Below are positions 12,403 through 23,821 of a DNA stretch of 64,000 nt, piece by piece. The position numbers were made by a program, and so were the translations under genes. Source of the DNA: Paralvinella palmiformis (Eukaryota; Annelida; Polychaeta; Terebellida; Alvinellidae). Below the pieces are notes generated by a model. That model was not told where the DNA came from and did no database searches. It was given only the letters and a program-made list of their open reading frames with translations. Where the stretch lies: contig JAODUP010000471.1 in NCBI GenBank assembly GCA_025642065.1, forward strand, positions 581,001 through 645,000, in the 5' to 3' direction. Each line of letters starts with the position of its first letter. Position 1 is the first letter of the stretch.

Positions 12403-12437
<35 letters not shown>
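12371..12437. repeat. (CT)n(AT)n compound microsatellite
   Basis: A CT block passes directly into an AT block, next to two copies of a TGGCCAAAAGGTCCA word. Confidence 0.9.
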
Positions 12438-12439
<2 letters not shown>

Positions 12440-13618
12440 ACCATAAAATGATTAGTTATAACTTATATCATGTATGAATATATAGTGTAGAGTAAGTTTA
12501 CTTTATTTTACTAAATATACTCTAGATGTTGACATATTAATCTTGTTGCAAATTCTAAATGGCTTATTATTAAGGCAATGTACCAATAAGCATCATTCTT
12601 TCACTGAAATAGTGTAATTGTTATGTTTTCTAAATAGTATGTTATATAAATATTCCAACAAACTGCTGTGTTCTGTAAAAATAAATACAACAATGCACTG
12701 GTAATAGAAAGTTTTCAGCTGGTAACATATAGTATTCTGTTGCAAGTTGTTTCCACGTGACATGTCTCCATCATTCAAATTAGAAATGATTCATTAATTC
12801 ATTCTCTGTTAGCCTTTCATAAATGAAGAGTTGCCTACAATAACTAATGCTTGTCGAGTCTGATGGGCATTTATTTCTATACCTTTATCCAAATAATCAA
12901 TATTTGCTTTTTATTCTCGAGTTAACCAATCATAAATAATTAAGCATATATTAATTATATAAAAACTGATCAACAAAAATGGCGTGGCATCGTGGCTGCT
13001 GATTTATTAACTCTGACTGGAATGATGATTAGAGGAAATCAGTAAAACAAATTTATGTAAATGTAGTTTTTAATTGGGCAAGCATTGCTGAGGGTGTCAT
13101 TGGGTCTGTACTGTGCCCCAGATAGTCAGGCTAAAATACAACCATAAACACACAGACATACACATTATTACAAATATTGTTGAGAATGTTATTTCTCCCG
13201 TAGCCAAAGAGAAACAACACAATTTATAGACAACACCTATCAACAGTGTAATGTAGGTTGTCATTATGATGAAAATAATAAATAAGTACATTATGATTAT
13301 GACAAAACATTTATAGGCTATAATTTCTTTGATAATGATGATACACTAAATTCTTCAATGAAACCCAATCTAGTAGAACAGATTTTATGTGTCTATCTGT
13401 AGTATTATTGGATAATGCTCCAAAATACTATAAACCAAGGAGAAACAATTTTAAAATAACGGTCATTTAGCAAAATATGTTAAATTATAACACACAAATA
13501 AATATTCAAGACTTAACATGAGAAAACTACCCCATAAAGATATAACTGGGCTAAGTTCATGATCTGTCGGAAATATTTATCACATATTGTCATGGCAACA
13601 CAAAAAAATTGTACTTAC

Positions 13619-13755
13619 GTGTTCGCAGAATACGACGAGTGCATTGAATTGTGGTGCCAGCTCAAACATGAATCCTGTGTTGTTCCAGAAAACACCGATG
13701 TCTCCTTCATTGCCAGTGTAGAAGAATATGGGGCCAGTCTGCTTCCACCATTTAT
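13619..13755 (-). CDS. S28 peptidase, coding exon 2
   Basis: 137 bp, entering in phase 1 and leaving in phase 0. It encodes 46 residues with the strongly conserved TGNEGD and NNTGFM blocks of family S28. An acceptor AG lies at 13757-13756 and a donor GTAAGT at 13618-13613. Confidence 0.9.
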
Positions 13756-16700
13756 CTATTTAATGAAACAAAGATAACAAAATTCATTAATGATGGACAA
13801 ATTAATGTTTACCTATTCAACACAAAGAAAACCTAAATATGGTGTTTGATAAATCAGTATATCTATATAGGATAATACACGGTTTATTTTTTTAACTGCA
13901 AAATACAAAAAATAAACATGGGTTTGATTGAAGTAGTCAATCCCCATTTTTAATGAAAGTACCCAGTCCACTTTCTTATTTGAAGTTATACATTTTTATA
14001 TTACAGCTTGATATTGACTTAAACAATTGTGGGTTAACAAAAAAAAGCCAGAATTTTTTTTATTAAAACACTACTGAAAATCATCAATTTATCCAACCAA
14101 CTAGAAACAAAGGTAAATAAATATCAAATTTTATAATAAATATCATAGTTTGTTTTAAATATCACATTTTGTAATAAGTATCACACTTTCTAATAAGTTT
14201 CATATTTTTGTAATAAATATCACATTTAATAATAAATATCACATTTTGTAATAAATATAGCTTTTTTGTAGACAGCACACGGTATGGGCTTATTGTAGTT
14301 ACTAAAAACTAAGATGAAAAGATTTTAATTAAATTTCTCTTTTAATATTTATTGTTTATGACAAAACTGTTTTCACTTTACAGATAAAATTGCTAATCAC
14401 TACTACAATGACACGGTCACAATTAGTATTTGTTTGGCCAGCAATATACCTGAATGAGAATTGTCTGTTGGTTACTACGTTACGTTTCACAGACAGGTTG
14501 TAACATCAAATGTTTTTCTCCTTGAATATATAACTAAGAAAAGCAAGAAGTTCTCTTACTGTTAAACACTGAAAACTCTCAACTCACATCAGTTCACAGA
14601 CACTGTGAGGGATGTTACAACTGAGTAATACTAGATCTATTACCATAATTTCTCTTGACTTATGAGTCTTTGTTACAGGGGGAGAAATATATGAATTCAA
14701 TATACTAACAACACTCTGTCCTTCTATTAATGAATTAAATAATACAAACTTGATGATATGTTTCCGGATACACTATCAGACGATAGGTTAGCACAGATTG
14801 TGAATGAAGCAGTAAAGGAGAAATATTTCCTGGATCTTATACCAGTCACTTATCCCTCATGAGTACGAAACCTACAGCCCATCCAACATTTGTTCTTTAA
14901 TGGTTGTACTTGATATCGTTCAACATACAGTACTTGATACTCATAATTACTAATGCCCAGAAAATGTTCACCCAGTTAGTACCCACAATTACTGAGGCCA
15001 GGAAAATATACACGCAGTGAGTACCCAGAATTACTAAGAGCTGGAAAGTTTTGACCCACTGGGTACCCAGAATGACTGAAGCCTGGAAAATGTTCAACTG
15101 GGCCACCAAATTAATGTCAGTCTAGATAACAGACTCCCCTCAAATGAGAAGCTTCGTCTAATTTAAAGGCAAATCAGTAATTGTTTGTTTGTTTCGTTGT
15201 TCGGGGAGAATCCCCGGGCTGTCGCTTAATCAGCACAGCCTCTATGTTGGAGTGGTTGAGAAACCTCCTCCACCCACCACTCACAGGAGAGCAGTACGGA
15301 AAGATGGAGCCGAAATACCCTAAGGGTGGTCACTGCCAGAGTGTTTTACGTCCTCAGGGGGGTTTTTAACGTCCCCCTTTATTTTTAAATAATTCAGTGG
15401 AGACGGCAGCGCCATTTAACGTGGTCATCCACCCACGATGTAGTGAGCCGAGAAATTAATCCCTGGAAAAGTTTCGACCTCTTACTGGGTTCGAACCTGC
15501 GACCGTTGGCACCAAGTGCCGGGTGCTTAACCGCTAGGCCACCGGAGCTCACTATCAGTAATTACTTGTTGTATTATCATTTACATCAGTACAACTGTTA
15601 GTCTGTCCATCTCGTTCCTCCCAAATTAATAACCAATTGTCATAAATGAATCAACAGATATATCACTCTATCATGAAAGTTGAACATAAACACCCTTAAT
15701 GATTACCTAACTTCCTACAAGAAAACTGCATTTAAAAAGCTGATTAGATATCGTATAAGGATGCCCCACGTGATGTTCGTGTAACAATGACAACAGACGA
15801 AGATGATGATTGATGTTTTATGGTCACCTTTGTGCACATGGTAGGCTAAATGGGCCGAGCGACCTCCAAAGGTAATGAAGTGAAGTCAAAGATGAAACAC
15901 CCTTCAGAAATGCCCATGCTGAGATTCAAACTCAGGTGGTAGTGATCTGTGGTCCAACATGTTACCAGTTATACCACGGAGGCACCCCAGTGACAACAGC
16001 CAAAGTTCCTAATGACCACAAACAGAATGAATGAATAAAACTCCACAAAATGTTATTGGCATTAATAATAATAATGATATGTGATATTTATATAGCGCCC
16101 TATTCAGCTAGATAGCAGCTCTAAGGCTATTTAGAGTATTATTATCCCTGACTCAGACCTGTTCTAATCTCAACTCCCGAGGGAACTTACAATGCATGCT
16201 GTTCATTATAGGCGCAAAGCATTACTCAAACATATACAGGACCTGGAAAATGAATTTGTTATTTTCCTGGTTTTCCAGGATGTGTGGGAACTCTGCATAA
16301 CCTGTCAGTATCAAATTAATTGTCTTCGGAGTGAGTGAGTGGTTTATTTAATGGAGTCATTCTTGTGACATATAGCAAATAATTTAGATTGTAGATAATG
16401 ATTAATGTTTTACAGACACTTTCGTAAACATGATAGGCTAAATGGGGTGTGGTTAGATTGTAGACACCGGTATATCAGACAAATACAGATTGAAGTTGTA
16501 ATGGCCAGGTGTGTGTGTGTGTGTGTGTGTGCACCATTTATCAAAGACGGTGACCTGGAATGTTGATTAGTTAGTTTGTTTAACCTTGGCATTGGTCACA
16601 TTTGGCCGAGGAGCTTGTAAATTAGAAACATTACATCGTTTACTCCTATATGGGAAGAATTGCGAGGATGCACTTAACATTATGATTTATGGGTTTAAGA

Positions 16701-17851
16701 TCAATTATGTTATACACTCATTCATTGGCAATACTAAACACCATCAAACTAATGCTAATACATGAACACAAGGGACTTTGGGGCACCCTACGTCTAGTTC
16801 ACAGCAGGTTTTGTTGATTTTGATTATTAATATATTATTAATTCATTATTATCAAAACAGGCATACATTTATTCACCTAACCTATTTTTATTATACAGTG
16901 TTTCGAAAAATTAAACAATATTGTGAGCAAACAGTAGACTGGGATTCCTCTATATTAGTTTGATAAACAAGACTAACTCAAACTCAAGACGTTGAGTAAC
17001 CAAAACACCCATACCCTAGTATGAGACAATTTGTATGCTAAGTCTGAAACAATTCATACATTCTAAGCATTGGACTACTTCAATATTCTAAAAATGATCA
17101 TTTTGTTTTTTATATGTATATATGTATGTATATGGATCATCAGTAATAGAAAAATTTCTTTCTGTAGACTTATAATATTTAAATCCATTTACAAATGTGA
17201 AGAAAAAAAACACAATATGGGTTCCATCAAGTACCCAAAGTGTTCAGTTTAAAGAAATAACTGTATTGCAAAATAATGTAATAATGGCAGTACTATTAGA
17301 TGGCAACTGCAAGATGATCAAATGGCTTTTTATTAAATTAAAATAATGAAATTAACATTTTCTGAGTGGAGTGGCCTCTTGTTGAATAAAGAGATGAACT
17401 ACAGTCACTGAAATAATTATGAAACAAATCTCCTTCAGGTTGTAGACTATCGATATTCCATTTAGGATGCCGAGTATATTTGCAGACAGCTAGTGTACAA
17501 ATGTCCCAATATGTAATCAATGTATACAAACAAACAGACAAATAATTGTAGATTCATCACATCAGCAGATCAAAATGAGGTAGGAGCTGTCTCAGGTTGG
17601 GGTAGGAGTTGTTTTGGGTATAGGTCGTCTTGGATTCAAGTAGTCTAGATTGATGATGATTGATGTTTTCCGGCCACTTTTGTGCACATGGTCGGCCAAA
17701 TGGGCCGAGCGACCTCCAAAGGTAATGAAGCGAAGTCAAAGATGAAAGACCCTTCAGATATGCCAATGCTGATATTCGAACTCAGGTGGTAGTGATCTGT
17801 GGTCTAACACGCTACTGCTAGACCACAGAGTCGCCCTCAAGTAGTCTAGAA

Positions 17852-17902
<51 letters not shown>

Positions 17903-18110
17903 TCCATAAACAGCAAATACAGTCATTGATTTAATATAACTATTTCATGAAATAACGCCTAATTGTTTTATTGTTAACAACTATTACAATGCCATTAAAA
18001 GATAAATAAGGAATACCATATATTTGAGCTTACATATATCTCAGCTTAGTTGATAACTCGCTGTATTTTGAAAGATTTAGCTTAGAAATCCATTTTATCG
18101 GCGGCTTTTG

Positions 18111-18150
<40 letters not shown>

Positions 18151-18659
18151 AGTAAATATATAAGTACACTGTAAATACAAGCACACTGTAAATGATCCCT
18201 ATATAGACCTATACTTAATTAATGTTACTATTTAATAGGACAGAGGTCCTGAGCCAGTGAAGTCTCACCACAGTTTAGATGAAGTTGCCTCAGTGCTATT
18301 AAGAGAAGTCACCCCAGTTCTAGGAAGTTCACCCTGGCCACAGTTTAAAGTACAATCACTGAAGTATTGCTATATCTGTATTTTAACCAATCTTAGCCAG
18401 TTATCGCCAAATAGTGTAGTACAATTCAAACTGGCGGTAACAGTTAGCAACCATGACCAGGTGAAAAACACAAGTACATCCAATTACGCATGTACCCACA
18501 ATTATAGGCAATTCATTATGACGATTGTTTTAATTATCATGTATGTTAATTGTTATGATTATTTATTCATGGTGTTAAAACTCATGAAAAATTATTTAAT
18601 ATATAAAGTTACTTAACTTACATATTTGCTCGTATATCAACATGCAGTGACCTATGTGG

Positions 18660-18721
<62 letters not shown>

Positions 18722-20273
18722 TCTTGTCCCAATTTGGTCTTGTACTCCAAGCATTTAATAAAGTAATAGAAAAACTCATGTATAAAAAAATATCTTCATT
18801 CTTGAATAACAATAACTTATTCTTTAAGCACCAGTATGGGTTCTGGGAAAATCACTCAACTGTTCATCCAGTTCTCCATCTATTAAACCAATGAGCTCTA
18901 TCTAGAAACCATCCTGAACCTGAGTTTACATTAGCTATCTTTTGTGATCTGAGCAAAGCCTTTGACTTAATCAGTCATGATATTTTGTTAAGCAAATTAC
19001 ATTGTTACAGAATACGAGGTATTGCACATGATTGGTTTACAAATTATCTGACGGATCAAATAAAATGTCACCAAGGCTCAATTCTGGGACCTCTTTTATA
19101 TTTGATTTATGTAAATGACATGTTTCTCTTGTAATAGTAGCATCCTTTTGTTTGCTGATGATACAACCATTTATGTATCTGACTCGAACACCGATATTCT
19201 TTTCAATAATGCAAACATATTAATTAATTCTCTATTTATATGGTTCTGCTCAAATTGACTTTTGCTAAATCTCAACAAAACAAAATATATCATTATAAGA
19301 CCCCCACCATTAAAAGGTGATCTTTCCCCAAAACATTTATTGATTGAAAACACCCTGCTGTATACAATAGGCGAAGATTGTGATGAAAAAGTGGCCAATT
19401 CTTAGGTATTCTGACTGATGAAAATTTAACATGGAAATATCATCTATCCCACATTAATCAGAAAGTATCTCGAGCATTATTCTCCTTAAAACAAGTTAAA
19501 CATTCTTCCCTAAGCAATGCATGAAAACATTATACTATTCACTCATTCATTCTCATCTTTCATACGGAAATCTAGTTTGGGGAAACGTGACTCGGTCATC
19601 TTTGTCTGACCATTTTGTTACAAAAACGGCCTATCCGGTTTAATCAACAATGGCAAGTACAACAGCCATATTGACCTACTTTTTTGTAGTTCTCGTATAT
19701 TAAAGCTCGCAGGCAGCAGATTTTGAGTTTGATCTTAATACTAAGAAATTACCAATATCGTTTAATGACATTTTCACATTCAATAGAGATCTGCCAAAAG
19801 CCAGTGTGACAAGACAGTCTGACTATTTGTATGTAGCAAGAAGCTATAATATATTTGCTAGTAGACTACGGTTAATTAGCATTCACAGAATACGGAATAA
19901 ATGGATGAATGTGCTGACATACCAAACTCGCACGGGGTCAGTTTAAACCAACTTAAAACACACATATTTGACGCATACACAGAAAGGGTAAAATACTACA
20001 TTATCTACAATGCAACGATTGTTACCGTTGACTCATTGTTATTATCAACCCAGTTACCTCCCATTTTCATTAGTATACGACGAAATCGTTTTATTATTTT
20101 AATTTGTAGATTGTTGTCCTGTTTCTTCTCTTTTCTTCTCGTTCCTCTTGTACCCATATTTATACTACATCTTTAAATTATGATTAACGCTAGTATCGTC
20201 TCCTTCCTCTCAGTGCTGTCACACTCTGATACACTGCAATCATCCCTCATTAATATGTGCTGTGTGTGTGTGT

Positions 20274-20313
<40 letters not shown>

Positions 20314-23300
20314 ATTGGAAATAAACCTTACTTACTGTCCTGAAATGACCTGTATTTGATGTTTCAACCATAGTTCTAATCGTCTAACATTTGTTAATTA
20401 TACTATGAAGTAATAAGCTACATAAGTTACTATATTTTAATTACATAAAAGTCCACTAAGTGTCCCCACTATCACTAAAATGCTAAATCAGGTTTTACTC
20501 AACTAAATTTAACATTGTGATAATTTTAATTAATTTATGGTTTTTCCACATATAGTTAGTGGTTAATTGAAAAATGAAGCTGATTGTTCAAAGGGGTTAT
20601 GGACTATTCGCCCTCGGTAGAAAAAGACTATTCACCCTTTATTGTTATTCGCCCTTAATAAAATGGAATACTTGCTGTTATTGTAGTATATATGGAAGAT
20701 GTGAAAACACATAAATTCATCCACTGTCTCTTCTGTTTGCCCTTCATACCAGCCTGTATTTGCAACTATCCTTGCCCTTGACACCCTTACTTTCCCAATA
20801 TCCCACTCACTGTGGAAACTGCTTGACTACATTTCGAACACATGGATATACACCAGCGTCTCAAAAATCAGTTGCCCGGACGCCCGGGGCAAGTAGATTT
20901 GTTATGCCAGGCTAGTGCTGATCGCCAATCACTTTGCCCATTCGAGCAAGTGCCTTTTTTAGATGAAAATTCCCTAAATATGTGTGTGCACATGCCTGAT
21001 GAGTAAGCCAATTAAAAAATAGTTTTTCTGTTGCATACCTATACTTGTAATAGCGATGCAAAGCTGCCCGTGAGTGCCAACTACGCATAAAGCCTAGATT
21101 CTGAATGTGTATGCGACATTGTGATATCTATGTGCTTTGGACACCCCCTCACCTTCTTACCTATCTAAATATGGATTCAACCGTCCATTTTGTCGTACAT
21201 ATATAATCACACTCATAGGTTTACATGTTTTCCATTTTTTTGTCAGATTCGCATACCGCGTATGGAATTTCGGCTTAAAACTGAGATTCCATATATGCGG
21301 TATGCGTAATGCAGCATGCGCATCCATGTGTTTCGGACACCACTTTCAGCTTCTGATGCGTTTTGTCACATTCAGAAATCGCACACATGGAATCATGCTA
21401 GTACATTTATAATTACATGTTCTCCATTTTTTGTCACATTTGGATATGCATGATAATGTACACTGCATAATGGAATCTCAGCTCAAGACAACACAGCACC
21501 TATTTAAATGGTGTCACTGATTAACAGCTGTATTCATTGTAGTTTACTGGCTACACATTCATGGTAATTTGAAATTTTATTTACATAGTGAGAGTGAAAA
21601 TGGCTACTAGTAACTCAACAAAGCAGCAATGGGCTTTACTTAATAAGCATTTCTTATCAAACACATCGATTTTTATTGCAAATACACGTTTATATGTAGG
21701 CAGGTGAAATGTACAAATTTAAAAATAAATGATAATTTTGGATCAGGTGAAAATTTGTTTGTGTTTAACTGCAGCATCCAAACAAATATTGACTTTGAGG
21801 GTTGGCAGGGATGACTGAACTAAACAATCCACCAACACAACTTGCCATTCTACCAGCTAGTTAACTTGCTCCACTAAGGGGCGCCTCCATGGTCTAGTTG
21901 GTAGCAAGTTAAACCACAGGTCATTACCACCTGAGTTTGAATATCGGCATGGACATATTTGAAGGATGTTTCATCTCTGACTTTGCTTTATTAGCTTTGG
22001 AGATCGCCTGGCCCATTTAGCCTACCGTGTGCACAAAGTGGCTGTAAAACATCAATCACCATGTTCTACTAAGAGGCCAGCTTTGTGGATATGCTAGCTA
22101 ATTTGACTGCCAGAGAAAAATTGAAGCGGTGCAACACTTAAAATATAAAAGTCAGCAAAGATCTTCGCATTATGGGAAGATTATGTTGCAAAACAAATTG
22201 CATGGAAAGGAGCTACTCCGTGAGGTCAGCAGGATCTACAAACCACGCACATGGATTTAAAGTTAAACTGCTACTGTATAATGTTATATATTTTGCTGGT
22301 CTTGCCAATCTATGTTTTTATTATTTGGTAATAAATTGTATTTTGACTATTTGGTAATAACTTGTATCTTATCTAACTGAGGGGCGAATATAATGGAGGG
22401 TGATGGTTCCTGAAGGCAAACATAAAACAGGGTGAAATAAACTGTAATGCAAACGAAATCAAGGGTGAATAGTTAGGTTCCTGTTCAAAGCTAATTTAAT
22501 AATAAAAGTGATTTAATGCCATGTTTTAATATTTATATAAACATAACATAAACTACTAAAACAGACCAGCGTCTGAGGGTGTGCAAAATCAGCAAAATGA
22601 CAGGTGTCACTTGTCGAATTACCCAAAGATTTTAAATGACTCGCATCTCAAAGACTAACTGCATAATCATAATGTCATTCACATCAAGCCATATGTAAAA
22701 TAAGAGAAATAATTTTTTTAAATGTATTAGAAATTTTGGGAATATTAGATCTATAAAATCTAGAGTCTAGTCATAATCAGATAATCATAATGGCTAATAG
22801 AGTCTAGACTACTGACTAGTCTAGATTGGGGTCCGTCGACCTTGGTCCATGTTGACCTCGGCCCGCGTATTCCAAGTGGGTTAACATTAAAATACTTGCT
22901 CATACCGTAATGTCAATGAGCCGAGATCGACATGAGTCTCATCAATATATGTTGATTTCAGCTTGTATACCGGTAGATCTAATAATGTAAATACGTTTTA
23001 GGATGCTGCCGATCTCGTCCCACATGTGCATTTTTCAACCAGGGGATGTAGTCATGGCTGGTTGTCAAACAATTGATGTTATGAAAAGTTAGTGATCACC
23101 CGTTCATGCAACTTAAAGGTTTCTGGCCGACCAATTGTGGTGTCAAATGGGTGTGGAATCATAGTTCACTGGTAGACTGATGTGTGAAGGAAGGTTTTGG
23201 ATGGGTTTGTACTGTATTAATGTTTTCGTGGTGTTGGTTGAATGTGTGAAAGCTTTGTTAGTGAATGTTTGTTATGGTACAGCCAAGTCAGCGGAGATTG

Positions 23301-23774
23301 TATCAAGGGACAACACGCTGATTGTGCTGGGGGGAGAATTCCCCATTAAATACTGGTTTCGATGTGTGGGAGGAGTTTTTAGTAGGGAATTGTTCTTGAC
23401 TCAGCCATGTCAGCATTGATTGGACCAGGCGACCATTTGGGGTCTACCATACAACAATGCTGACAGTGCTGAGGGGACAATTCCCTGTTTATATCTTGAT
23501 TTTTGTAAAACAATTGGCGATTCTGGTGAGTGGAGAGTTTCAAGGAGTGTATATTTTTTGTACAGTTTCGAGTAGAGTGAGTAGAATGAATATATAGGAA
23601 TAAAGTAGATTCGAGACCACATTAGTTCAGAGTTTTGAAAGAGAGAGCTTAGCTAAGGACAAGATCCAGGACGGACAACTGAGCCGGCCATGTGCCAGAT
23701 CTCGGAACTTTTCAGGATTAGGTGCACGAATGGGTATATTATGCATACCACTGTTATGCTTCATCTGTTCTGTG

Positions 23775-23821
<47 letters not shown>

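Larger units (their letters stand above)
11100..13560. other. AT-rich stretch downstream of S28 exon 2, nothing recognised but simple repeats
   Basis: It contains a GT run (11470-11488), a long AT run (11865-11929), a short TGGCCAAAAGGTCCA direct repeat (12341-12372) and a CT/AT microsatellite (12371-12437). I looked on the minus strand for later exons of the S28 gene (RYYG and GGSYGG motifs) and did not see them. Confidence 0.4.
20594..22491. mobile_element. Candidate 1.9-kb DNA transposon with 9-bp direct repeats
   Basis: A 9-bp direct repeat, TGTTCAAAG, lies at 20585-20593 and 22492-22500. Just inside, the left end reads GGTTATGGACTATTCGCCCT and the right end, reverse-complemented, reads GGAACCTAACTATTCACCCT: imperfect terminal inverted repeats sharing ACTATTC(G/A)CCCT. 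The left end has extra copies of the TATTCGCCCT word. No transposase is visible. A hairpin (21250-21306) and a SINE (21877-22061) lie inside. An 8-9 bp target duplication would suit Mutator-like or hAT elements, but the class is not established. Confidence 0.6.

Noticed and set aside
13559..13777. Plus-strand 72-codon frame over S28 exon 2
   Set aside because: The opposite strand encodes the conserved TGNEGD block with proper splice sites.
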